This document shows positions 34,205 to 45,046 of a stretch of 64,000 nucleotides of DNA, in pieces. The DNA is from Darksidea phi (Eukaryota; Ascomycota; Dothideomycetes; Pleosporales; Lentitheciaceae). The DNA is taken from the NCBI GenBank assembly GCA_030770425.1, contig JASJFT010000025.1, forward strand, positions 248,001 through 312,000, given 5' to 3'. Position 1 is the stretch's first letter, and the number at the start of each line of letters is the position of its first letter. Position numbers and translations under genes: made by a program. Under the pieces are notes generated by a model. That model was not told where the DNA came from, did not search any database, and was given only the letters and a program-made list of their open reading frames with translations.

Positions 34205-34596
34205 GGTGTCGATGCTTAATACTCGATGCTCGATACTTTACACGATAATGTTGTGTTTTCTGAATCGTCGCGAAGTAGTTAGGGTAATTCCACTCAACTT
34301 TCTTTTAGATTCAAGTGCGTATAAACGATAGCTGGACATACATATCGGGCTTTGTACGGTGCTCGGCCGGCAGCGGAGGAGCTATCATGCAGCTGACTAG
34401 CCCCTCGGTTCCCCACAACCGCAAGCTCCACATCCGCATATATTAACACCATGATTGGACAACGACATGTGCACCGTTCCATGTTCGGTTCGAAGCGGGG
34501 ACCAAAAAACAACCACCGTGACGATACCCCGTCACATCTGATTTTCTGTCGGGTCCCGTGTTGCGATCTCAGTGATCGAATCCTTTCATCGTTAAG
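34205..34596. promoter_or_regulatory. Divergent promoter of dioxygenase and FAD monooxygenase
   Basis: 392 bp between two outward-facing pathway genes. It includes CGGGTCCCG at 34550-34558, an inverted CGG-N3-CCG that could bind a Zn2Cys6 regulator, although the spacer differs from the site in the regulator/SDR promoter. Confidence 0.45.
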
Positions 34597-36165
34597 ATGG
34601 GCGACGAAAACGATGCAATTGGGAAATGCAGAAGGCATGTGGAGTCGCTGTTGACGCAGAAAGGGCACGCTGGACTGCTGGTCCGTATATCCCTTTATTT
34701 CACCTTAGGGAAGCACATAGTGCTAACGAGAAGGGCAGGAAACATCCTACCCATCCAACTCTCTGAACTTCCTCCGGCACCTCAACTCAAACCAATCTCC
34801 CAAAGCTCCCCCATCTCAAGCCCAAGTAAAACTCAACATCATAATATCCGGCGCTGGTCTAGGTGGCCTCGCAACAGCCATTGCCCTCCGCCGCCGAGGG
34901 CACACCGTTACAGTCTTTGAGAAAGCGCCCGAGCTCGGCGAGGTAGGAGCGGGTATCCAGATCCCGCCTAACTCGAGCCGGCTCCTGCTCTCATGGGGCC
35001 TTGGCCCGTATTTGCAAGATTTGGCGACCGAACCAGAAGCTATTCGCATGCGCCGCTGGCAGGACGGACAAGTGATCAGTCTGACGAAATTGCGTCCGGA
35101 CTTTCACGAAGAGTATGGGGCCCCGTATTATGTTGTTCATCGCGCAAATTTCCAGCTTTCGATGTATAAGCGCGCGATTGAACTGGGTGCTGATGTGCGA
35201 GTGAATTCGGGAGTGAAGAGCTATGATGCAGAGAGTGCGAAAATAGTACTAGAGAGTGGGGAAGTGCACGAAGCGGACTTGGTGGTTGCTGCTGATGGTA
35301 TACACTCAGAAGCGAGGAAGGTAGTGCTAGGTGCTGAAGACCAACCGCCTGAGAAGACTGGGTTTGCTGCTTATAGAGCGATTGTAGATGTAGAATTAAT
35401 GAGGGGAGATTCGGATGTGGAGTGGTTGCTTGAGAGTCCAGGGCAGAATCTATGGTACGTTAACCTTGCAAGTCCATGAGAGGCATGGTAGTATGGGGTT
35501 AATGAGATGATAGGGTTGGCGACCAACGCCACGTAATGGCCTATACCATCGCGAACAAGTCCTTCAATATGGTACTCTCGCACCCCGAAGACTCCGACCC
35601 TTCAACGTGGAACCAAACCACCGTCATCGAAGATATGAAACAGCATTTCAAGAAGTGGGACCCGCGGCTTGTGAAGGTTATCAATATGATACGTACAACA
35701 CTCAAATGGCCTCTTCTCTCCGGTAGACCAGTTCGAAATTGGATATCTCCATCGGGGAAGCTGTTAATCCTAGGTGACGCGGCACATTCGATGGTTCCCT
35801 ATATGAGTGAAGGTGCGGCAATGGCTGTGGAGGACGGCGCTGCACTTGCGGAGATACTGTCTCTTATCGAATCACGGTCGCAAATCTCTGACGCTTTAAA
35901 GGTGTTTGAGCGGGTGCGGATACTGCGGACGGGACAAATGCAGGAAGCTAGTCTGGTGAACGGAAAGCTGTGGCATTTTGCAGATGGCCCTGAGCAAAGA
36001 GCGAGAGATGCGGCAATGAAGCCAGAGGTCGATGGAAGGAAAGTCGCAGAAAGTCCCAATCAATGGAGTGACCCTGTGACTGCACGCTGGGCCTATGGTT
36101 ATGATGCCGAGATAGAGACCAGAAGAGCCTGGTTACTTGGTCAGAGCAGAAGCTCAAGGCTGTGA
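34597..36165 (+). CDS. FAD-dependent aromatic monooxygenase (salicylate hydroxylase-like)
   Basis: Group A flavoprotein monooxygenase hydroxylating a phenolic acid. Three exons (34597-34680, 34739-35454, 35514-36165) give 483 residues. About 55 residues precede the Rossmann fold (ETSYPSNSLNFLRHL segment). The FAD motif is LNIIISGAGLGGLATAIALRRRG, with FEKAPELGEVGAGIQIPPN next. The DG motif is VVAADGIHSEAR. The GD motif is LLILGDAAHSMVPYMSEGAAMAVEDGAALAE. The joins give LLETSYP and NLWVGDQRHV, both sensible. The first exon start is less certain. In this cluster the likely product is gentisate, from salicylate or 3-hydroxybenzoate; the decarboxylating salicylate 1-hydroxylase reaction is the alternative and would not fit the dioxygenase. 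Confidence 0.88.
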
Positions 36166-36259
36166 AGGGAATCATGTTGTTCGCATGTCGCGGTGCAGTA
36201 AATGGTATTTGCGTTCGTGGCTCATTATGCATGTGCCGTGGGTATCATTGCTGTCATAA

Positions 36260-38507
36260 CTACTCTTTCCGCTGCCGCTTCTTTGCGTTTGAAAGTGCAG
36301 CCGATATCGCTGCGACCTCCTTTTCCACTTCTCTGTCGTCTTCGCTTACATCTTCACCTGCACCGAGGGTTCTTGCGTCGGCATCCCCCTCTACGTCTTC
36401 CGCATCTTCCTCCTCATCATCCCCGCTGACATCGACGTCTAATTCCAAACCGCCATCATCACTGAAGCCTTCAAACTCATCGTCATTGTCTTCTTCCTGG
36501 ACGACAGCGGTATCGTTTGCGGCGGCGACGCTCTCGGTGGCTTCGCTCCCTCTTTTTCTCTTGCGAGGCATCTCGCCTAGCCTCCCCTCACGACCCTCAA
36601 CACCCTGAACAGGGCCACCAGTCTCATCCTCTTTTGCCGGAAGTGGTGTGTACCAAGGGATCTTGCCTCTTATCCAATCATTGAGAACGATTCTAGCGAC
36701 AGCATCCAGGTCAGGCTCGCCACCTTTGAGCAGCCGTCCTTGCTTTCTGCAGAGAAGTTCGAGGAAACCTGTCGAATCTTTGTAGCCAGTAACCTCGTAG
36801 GTCCGTTGCAAATGTTTAGGTTCCACGCGTCGCAGTACGGCTTCGACATACTGAGCGGGCCACTCGACGTTTTCCACTCGGATGCTTCCTCTCAACAGAA
36901 GCTCCTCATCGCTGTCCTGCTGGTTGGGAGGCACAATTCCTGGGCAGTCGATCATGTATATCCGCTTCATTAGCGTGATATACTGCCAGACTGAAATACT
37001 GTTAGCAGGAGCATGGGAATATGAACGAGGTTCTTTGGACAGTTACCCACCTTTAGTCTCACCAGCGATAGGTGCAACCGTGCAGACTTTCTTCTTCCGG
37101 AGCGTGTTCACAATCGAAGATTTGCCCACATTCGGATAGCCAATGAGACCGACGGAGATCTGCTTCCGTTCCGAATGAAGGGCGCTAAACTGTCGGAGAA
37201 GAGAGATCAATGATCCTTTGCCGAAGCTGTTGTTGATCGAAGCGTGGAACGCCAGTGTTGGGAACTCTTTAGATAGATGTCTGACCCATGCAGCCTGGGA
37301 ACGTTAGTTTGCGTCCCAGAGGAAGTGAGCGATAGCGCTGCTTGGAAAGATGTGTGAAACGTTACTAAGAGAACCACCAGAAAGCTGCAAAGCAGGGGTG
37401 GCCCTCAACTCAACGGAACACTAGACTCTGGCGACTTGCCACCAAAACGGCAGCTCGTCTACCCACAACCATAACGGTCGCAGGAGAGCGAGTCATAATT
37501 GATCTTCCAAAGATGTAACAGGATCGATCCATGGTAAGGGAATGAACCTTGACTTATCGATGGGACGGTGAGGAAGTGTGAGAAACATCAAAAGCCCCGG
37601 TAAAGGAGCAATGAACTTACCGCAACTTTGGATGGCACAAGATCCACCTTGTTCAGCACAAACACGAGGTGTTTATGGGGTGCCTCGGTTCGAAGATACT
37701 TCTCGACAGATCGACATCTCGTTCCTATAGGGTCTCTCGCATCGATAACGTGGAGAATGACGTCCGAGGAATCGATGACCTTGTAGAGCTCGTTCCAGAT
37801 GCGTTTGGAAGTGCCCTTGGAGAAGATGGCCTCGCGTGCAGTTGTGAGATCTCCGTCCGCATTGTCCGCATCTGTTCCCGAGTTGCCTGACAAAAGTTTG
37901 GCTTGCTCTAGCCGGTCTAGGTAGGTGTCATGCATGTCGTCTGTACGACCTGCAAGACTTTCAATGGAATCAAAGTCGAGCCTCGGCCTCTTCCTCTGCG
38001 CCTTGGGCCCAAAAGTGTCACTAAACGGCTGGCTCTCAACCGCGATCTTCGCCTGGTGCTGTTTGAGGCCATTCACATTTTTTGTCTCCTCGATTAGGCT
38101 CATTGGGAGCTTATTTCTTTTGAGGAGGTACGAGGTGGGATCAGCGGCCTGGGCTTGAACCGCTGAGCGAAACGAATCCAAGGCATCCTGACTGATAACT
38201 CTAGTATTGTTGAACCACTTGCGGTTGGGCTCGACGCGGGCAACGGGCGCCTCCCGGGACTGGTACACGGCGGCTTGCGTGATGTCTCCGGCGGCATTGC
38301 GGCGTGCAGTCCCGGCGGTCAGGCGTTTGATCACCTTGACTTTCTTGGCCGAGCGGTAGAAGTTCTCGCCTTTGACTTTGACCTGAGCGAACTTGTTAGT
38401 CCTGGTCCTAAATTGCGGAGAAAAGAAGTAGAACTTACGTTGGCCATGCCATCGCCTGTCTTGCCTTGCCGCTCCTTGCGGTTCTTCTCCTTCTTGTGAG
38501 TACCCAT
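36260..38507 (-). CDS. nog2: Nucleolar GTP-binding protein 2 (Nog2/Nug2)
   Basis: Circularly permuted GTPase of pre-60S export maturation. Four exons (38507-38439, 38382-37621, 37294-37051, 36990-36260) give 601 residues. Starts [25 protein letters not shown]-terminal NGP1NT region includes [32 protein letters not shown] and [14 protein letters not shown]. The G motifs appear in permuted order: VLNKVDLVP (G4), [14 protein letters not shown] (G5), [12 protein letters not shown] (G1), then IAGETKVWQYITL (G2) and DCPGIVPP (G3). The tail is acidic with a basic KKRQRKE end. The second intron (326 nt) is far longer than the window norm and is described separately. The divergent partner is mS26, 194 bp away. 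Confidence 0.95.
37295..37620 (-). ncRNA. Candidate H/ACA snoRNA (snR191-like) in NOG2 intron 2
   Basis: The intron is 326 nt while others here are mostly 46-66 nt. In Saccharomyces cerevisiae the NOG2 intron hosts the H/ACA snoRNA snR191, so a conserved guest RNA is a reasonable expectation. On the minus strand there is an ANANNA-type H-box candidate (AGATCA, 37505-37500). Downstream, complementary CGTTA (37476-37472) and TAACG (37364-37360) could close a 3' hairpin, followed by ACA at 37355-37351. Branch site CTAAC lies close to the acceptor. Exact RNA ends and folding were not computed. Confidence 0.5.
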
Positions 38508-38701
38508 ATTGTCGGCTTTACGGTGGGCAAGCCGGGCGCAAAGTTGGGAATTGAATGTAGCGCGGGTCGCGGACGAAGTGTGGGAAGTGTCGAAATTTTG
38601 GAACTTTTTCGAGGGTCCAAGCGTCGTGGCTTGGCACTCACTTTTCGAAGTAGGGACGGCTGCTATAACCACCTCGTCTCTACAGCACATCAGATCGAGC
38701 A
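38508..38701. promoter_or_regulatory. Bidirectional promoter of NOG2 and mS26
   Basis: Only 194 bp separate the two outward-facing start codons, so cytosolic and mitochondrial ribosome-related genes share one short promoter. No strong TATA element was seen. Confidence 0.55.
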
Positions 38702-39643
38702 ATGCCGCCTCGAATACCTGTCCGCTTCCCGTGGGCGTCGGGTCCAATCAATGTCCCCATCAATGGACTCAATGCCATTCGAACCTTCTCCTCGACTTCC
38801 CCTTCGTTAGCCCTCGGCCCCGAGTCTCCCAACTACATCGAAGTCCCAAAGCCAGTGCAGCCGACATTCCCTCCCAAGCCCGACATCAAGGGCCATCTCC
38901 CTGTTCCTCGCGACGTCTTTAAGACGCGGTCAAAGCTACCCAAAGAAAATTTCGAAACTGTCGACAAATACTACGACGAATTCATCGCCCGCGCGACCCC
39001 GGACCCTGTGAAAGTCAAGGTGCCCGGGCCATACAGCCAAGATGCGGACTACAGAATGTACAAGCAACGATTGGCGAAGGCAAGGAAGGAGGCGCTCAGA
39101 GAGGGTGTAAAGGAATTGTATGAGCGCAAAACCACGACCGAGGCTGCGGACCTGGCGAGGATACAGCAGAACAGCGCAGAGCGGCGGGCGCTGGCTATGG
39201 CTCCACCTCGGACTGTGGATGTTCTTACGCAGACATCTATCCAGAAAGGCATACGCGACTTCCTCACGGATAGTCTACCCCAAACTTCGCGCGAAGCCAT
39301 TGTGAAAGCCCGTCGGAAGGGCTATGTAAAGCGCATGGCTAAGCAGGAGGCCGTGCGGCAGCAACGACTACACGACCTATATACCAACGCAAGGGAGTTT
39401 ATCGTGAACGAGGAGCAGCTAGACGAGGCGATCGAGAAGGCATTTGGTACAGAGGAACACCCAGTGCGCTGGGACAACAAGGGAGCGATAAGCACAACAG
39501 CCTCGGGCTTGAGCCCCTGGGATGGACCCATGCCTGAAGGTGTCGGTGATAAGCTGCAGAAACTCAAGGGTGGGGAGGGTGTTGGACTGGCAAAGGAGAG
39601 GGTCAGGAAGGTTGCTGAGGCGCTCACTGGCGGCAAGATGTAG
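38702..39643 (+). CDS. Mitochondrial small-subunit ribosomal protein mS26 (Pet123-like)
   Basis: Single-exon gene, 313 residues, predicted mitochondrial. The N-terminus has a targeting-like segment (MPPRIPVRFPWASG, then NAIRTFSSTSPSLALG) with Arg/Ser content. The body is basic and helical (YRMYKQRLAKARKEALREGVKELYER). The block RRKGYVKRMAKQEAVRQQRLHDLYTNAREFIVNEEQLDEAIEKAFG resembles the conserved core of fungal Pet123/mS26. The identification rests on this core and on overall length and composition. It is divergent from NOG2. Another mitoribosomal protein is the main alternative. Confidence 0.75.
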   Translation: MPPRIPVRFPWASGPINVPINGLNAIRTFSSTSPSLALGPESPNYIEVPKPVQPTFPPKPDIKGHLPVPRDVFKTRSKLPKENFETVDKYYDEFIARATPDPVKVKVPGPYSQDADYRMYKQRLAKARKEALREGVKELYERKTTTEAADLARIQQNSAERRALAMAPPRTVDVLTQTSIQKGIRDFLTDSLPQTSREAIVKARRKGYVKRMAKQEAVRQQRLHDLYTNAREFIVNEEQLDEAIEKAFGTEEHPVRWDNKGAISTTASGLSPWDGPMPEGVGDKLQKLKGGEGVGLAKERVRKVAEALTGGKM

Positions 39644-42600
39644 ATAGGCTGTAAGAAAGCTATATGTAAACTGTAGAGAATGTGTATTAAATAGGAAGAT
39701 TGGTGTATATTCACAACTAGCTAAGCTACCTAGGAAGGACCCTCTGTGATGTGGTCTGTAAAACCTCAAGATCTAGATGGTATCGAGATAGTACTTTCTA
39801 TACGTCATCTCATATATCGTCGAATATGATATCTAGAGTCGAGCACTCGACGCGGAAAAACATTCCCCCTAGCTTCCGACCCCTACCATTCGTCTCGACA
39901 CACTCGAGATCACACTTCTTAGAATCATGAAAGATTAGCCATTGAGCCTCCTGTTGATGGAATGCCGAAACGCTGTTTTCCGCGCGTCGCCGTCGGTGTC
40001 ACCTTTCATCGGTCTGCGGCACGCATCGTCCGGTGTAATGCGAGTGGCTGCCATGAATCACCATTCCACTAACACACATTATGCAATAACAAACAACCCA
40101 CACTTGGATACGAAAGACCGTGGAGATAGCTTGGTACGCGGGTGGACGCAACAGTTTACATTCCTGTCCTACCCTAACGCCTCTGCACGCAATCTGCTTG
40201 TGTTACTCATCTCTCGTTCTCGCTCTACATGCGTCTTTGCCTATCTTCTTTCTATCGGTGTGATTGTAAGATGCTTGAATAACAAAGGCTGAGTCGATAA
40301 TGTTGCGAAGCGGACAGCAAAATCGCTACATCTTGATCAATACTGGCGGAGAGGCCCTACAATCCATGCCGCGGTCTAATGTAGCCTCAACGAAGTCGCT
40401 CAGTTGATACGCTCCTCCTTCGTTGCGCAGCCGATGCTCGTATCCCCTTCTCCGAAGTCTTTGGCGGTCGACGCTCTAGGTAGAACGCCCGCTGCATGCA
40501 CGTCTCGGGTCGAAGGATGCAGTCGATGAAGGATTTGCTCGTTTAAGCAGGTATGTAGACACATGCAGTCTTTAATGAGCTCTTCTAATTACCGAAATAC
40601 CTGCGGTACGGTGAGCGTAGTGAGCACGGTGCGGGAAGACTTCTTATCTCGTGGCCTGGATGAGCTGTTATACCGCCGTGTTTCGCCTTCCTGACTTTCG
40701 TCGCACCGACTGGGAATGCCATGCTGGCGAGGTCTCGTAGTTGCGGAGATCAGTTCTGCGGATTAGTCGAGTCTTCGCTCCTGCGGGCTTGCTCCTGCAC
40801 TCCATTCGATGGCCATCCTTCCCCTTTCGCAGAAGATAACGTTTCCAGTTGTAGCCGATCCCAACACCACTAGAGCCTTGCAACTCTAGTTGATTGAATG
40901 GTCCAAGTTGAGGCGATCATTGGCTATATCAACTCATTGATGTGGTCTGTGCCTCTGCTACCCTTTGTCGAAAATACCATTGAGGGACTTTGTTCTTTCT
41001 TTGGACTGCCAACTTCCACCCGATTTCTTCGGACTCGGTCACCGCTTTCTTGATTTCGCTCTTCAAAAGGCTCATTAGCCCCTCGGGGGTGAACCTAATT
41101 GGTACCTCCGAAAATTTCCTATAAATTCAAGGTCTTCGGCGCTTTTTTCTCAATGGACCCATCACCTCAACACAGAGCCTCCCTATTGTCTCCACGATGG
41201 GTCGGACTCTGAACTTTTTTAAGTGCGTGGGCAAATCGAAGAACGGTAGCCCAAACGAATCCGGTGTCGTCAAGTTCATGGTATGTATATGTGGGCGTCT
41301 GCTCGCCTACTCTATCCGATACAGGTGAAGAGCTCAAGCTGTTCGTCTATCATAGGCGCGGCACCAGTGGGCATCAGGCAGCGGCCGGCTGACACCCTAG
41401 AGCCTCACTTGCGACTACCGATTTACGACGAGTGCCTTGGACCGTATACCCGGTTCTACTTTCAAAGTCGTGGACAGTCGATGCGTTGTGCAGCACCAAT
41501 ATTCCGGACGTATGCTACGTCCACCCCTTGACGCAAGGGTGGTGCTGTGTCCCGTTAGTAGGCCAAGATACTGCTTAGGTTCATTTCAACCTTACGAAGT
41601 GGCGACGACATTTCGCAACCCCGCCCTTGTCTTAGACGATGGACGCGGAGATCATTCAAAAGCAACAGCGGCGACATTGCACCTCCACCTTACACAATGA
41701 CACCTGGTGTGGTTGGGCAAAGTTGCGGATCGGTACACAATGCCCAAATACAATTCCCGCGGGGAGAAGGCGACTACGATGCCACTTGGGTGGCACGACT
41801 ATTCTGTGCTGCTCCCAAGCAGTCACAATATATGCAGCCCCGGAACAGCAAGGCGTACATATCCCGGCATCTTCGAATCGCGAATAGATCTTCCATTAGA
41901 TGCTTCAGACATCGCGTGCGGTCCTGAAGAAAGTGGTGTTGATGAGCTTTGGCCTTTCGCATGCTGAGCAGGCCGAAGGTTGGGACTTCGGATTGAATAC
42001 AGGAGCTTAGGCCATGTGTGTGAACGTCACTCAATACGCCCATGCTTCCAAGTATCGTGAGAAGTAGGATGCCTAGCTCTGTATCGCCACGTCTACATCT
42101 TGTCAAGCTTAAGACGGGAAGAGTACGAACAGGTGTTGGTGAAGTCCGTGCCCTTGGGGCTTGGGATGGCAACCATTCTCGGACACTCTTACTCGCGACC
42201 TTTTGAGTGAACGTTATCCGTCGCCGCCATGCGGACAACCTTCACCAACGCAAACATTCCCCTGGTTGAAGAAGTTGAGTCGGCCACATCTTCCTGGACA
42301 CCCGCGAACTTGATCCCGAGTTGGATTCTTGTCTATTTACGCGCTTCTCTTTAAGTTCCGCTTCCAGTATCAAAGTCGAGCTTCCTGCTTACCTTTCGAA
42401 GAGCTCGGTGTCGTTGAGCTCGAGCGTCCGTTGGCTCTGTGTGGAGAACTTGACGACCTCTGCGCCGTCCAACTCTTGCGATGTCCGGAGACCTTCTTTT
42501 GGTCTACAAAGCGCTTTCAACCATACTTGCGGTGGTAGATTCTCCCGGGCCTTACACAAATTTGTATGCGAGCCTCTGCATTAGGGTGTCCGACGCCGTG

Positions 42601-45046
42601 AACAGCTAGCGAGGCCGGTTTTGGCGCCGGTTCTCACAAGCAATGCTTCTTCCAAGCTCTTTTTACGGACGTCGAGCATCGTCAACGCCGACTTAGACAC
42701 GGATGTCTCACTCGCCCAGATTGATGCGGAGGCAGCAACCTCGGCAGTATCCGCGCCTGCCGCCGTGGCGAAGGTCGAGGTTTGTACGCCCTCTATCTTT
42801 TCGGCCATCCGAAGCTCTCCTCACCGCGGGGCTGGTCTCACATGCGGCCCTTTGTGAGCTTGCGTATCGGCCCTTCGGTGTCAAGGGGGGCTGTTGGGCA
42901 CGCTGGGTTCGGCGAAGCCCATCTTCCCAGGATTCAGCGACAATAGCCTACGTATCCCGCCGAACCTCGTAGCTATCGAAAGAGACGGCGTGGTGTGAGC
43001 GCTTGTGGTGCGAGTGTATGGTGGGGATAAGACTACCTACAGCGCCTGGCTTTTTCGACCTCTACCCACTTACGGTGGGCGCTTATCACTGTTCGGATTC
43101 GCGGTTGATATTAAGCGAATGTGGCATTTGTTGAAGATGGGGGTGATCCATACAAATGCACGAGAGGGCTCGGCCCAACGTGCTATTGTGAGAAGGAAGC
43201 GTGGCTGTGAATTATCACTGTCTCTTTGGGCCCAAGCGCATCTTGTGTCACCTTTCCAACACAACATCCTCTTTAAAATGCTTGGATGACAGGGGGCAAA
43301 AAAATTCAAGAGTTGGGAGCCGGTGCGACACTGTGGGAAGTGTGCAGGCCTCATCTATAAGCCCTCAGTGCTTGAAAAAGAGCTTGAGGCGAATGTTAGC
43401 AACAAACGCCGCCCTGACATTTCGAAAAGCAGAATAGTATTGCGCATCGAGAGGGCTCTCAACACCCTATCCATTGTCGGAAAGTATGGGCCACCATCAT
43501 TTTGACTGATCTAGCAAGTGTCACATGCGGACCGCTTGCATCATCATGGGATTTGAAAAGGGGGTTTCTAGGAGTCCATGGTGGGCCTATCTCAAAAATC
43601 CGTCTTCGCAGACATATCAGGTGCCGCTGTTGGCGACAGTGACCCTCTATCCGTCTCAAGTCGCGTCCAAGTACACAGACCCAGCCCTCACTGTTAACGC
43701 CAAAGCCACCTGTTCGACCACCACTGCCAAAACGCCAAATTTGCATCCTTCCGAACCGTAGTGTGAACCGGTATCTTGCGCACAACGGCAATGTTACCCC
43801 TACATGGCGGGCCTTCACTTCCGCTGCATATCCATCGCCAGAGCACGCCATTTGTCGACGCCGCCCTCTCGGTGGATAATACGCTTGGCGATCTCGTACT
43901 TCGCTTCCGCGTGCTTGCCATAAGCGTCCGGATCCTCGCCATGTTTCGCACGCAGTCAATATGCGAGAGTGAGGCGGGAGAGGCCGGCCATGAAGTCGAG
44001 CTCTCGCTTGGTGCAAAGGTGGGAGACGTCCGTTGCGTATGTGAGTTCGACCACGGCAGAGCTGAAAATGGCTCCTGGGGAGGCAGGGGCACGATAGACC
44101 TTCCTCGCATTCTGCTCCTAGTCAGCTGTGCGTTAGAAGGTCGGAACGGCTTGGCTCACCAGGGGGATTTCGGGTTTATCTTTAAGCAAAACCACATCGG
44201 ACCAGACAGTCGACGCCAATGGCGAGACTCGACCTGCCTTGGCGGCACGGCGGTCTTGGGGTGCGCTCCTCCTGCGGGTTGGCATTAGTGTAATCTGGAT
44301 CTGAAGACCACCCGGGATCACAAGCTACTGGCATCGACTTCTCCTCGATGTTGCTTCCACCAATCGATCACAAAGCTCGACACGAAGCGGCTGAGAAGAC
44401 CCCCGCCTCATCCTCGCACGTCCTTGGTTCGCAAACTACTCAATCCTCTAAAGACATAGAATCATGGTCTTAAATGGCGCATTCACGAAAGACGAAGTAC
44501 CCTCTCCCGCTCTGCCTAAGCATTGGAGTGTATCTTCCGGAGCTGCGAGCCGCTCAATTCACATCCGTTCATGTTCAAAAGCGATATCGACGCCGGTGGT
44601 ACGCGTGCTGCGGAGGGACAGTGGCGCATGTTACTCTTATCCTCTATTACTGAGCTATATAATGTGGGCCGGCGGCAATTTACCTGCAAGCGTCATTTTC
44701 GGAGAGCCATCTCGAAAATAAAGGGGCGGTATGAGAAGTGATCCACAATACCTCTTCTAGAGTATCTTCGTCGTCAATATCGCGAGGAACGTTATTCCTG
44801 GACAGGCGCGACTACTGCGAAGAGAACACGAGAACGATGGCACGCGAAGAAATAAGAATTGGAGACGTTATCTATTTGTATTCTGGATTTCAGGTCTAGA
44901 AGGTAGATATCGCTTCACCGAGAATCACATCTAGCAAGTCCCTAACGCTAGGCCTACTAAGTGCTCCGATTCAGCAACGAGCCGCCGAATACCGTGCTCC
45001 AATTCACGAGAGGCCACGTACGTCAAGGAGCATAAGGCTATCTCAT
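39644..45046. other. 5.4 kb without a confident gene; possible decayed coding DNA
   Basis: The longest gene-free stretch. From about 41.2 to 44.7 kb many overlapping frames of 70-185 codons occur on both strands, with codon-like composition but no domain and no consistent frame. A possible small two-exon gene is listed at 41197. GC content is moderate and no transposase or reverse-transcriptase motif was recognised. 39.65-41.1 kb looks like plain intergenic DNA. Confidence 0.45.
41197..41531 (+). CDS. Doubtful small two-exon hypothetical gene
   Basis: An ATG at 41197 opens MGRTLNFFKCVGKSKNGSPN. A GTATGT donor follows GTCAAGTTCATG, and ATACAG precedes an in-frame continuation (SSSCSSIIGAAPVGIRQRPA, later LRLPIYDECLGPYTRFYFQ) to a stop at 41529-41531. 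The splice signals are reasonable, giving about 98 residues, but no family is recognised. The surrounding region is full of broken frames, so this may be the 5' remnant of a larger dead gene. Confidence 0.25.

Noticed and set aside
43459..44016. 185-codon minus-strand frame in the gene desert
   Set aside because: Arg/Gly-rich, no ATG-to-motif logic, overlapped by equally long frames on the other strand; not recognisable.
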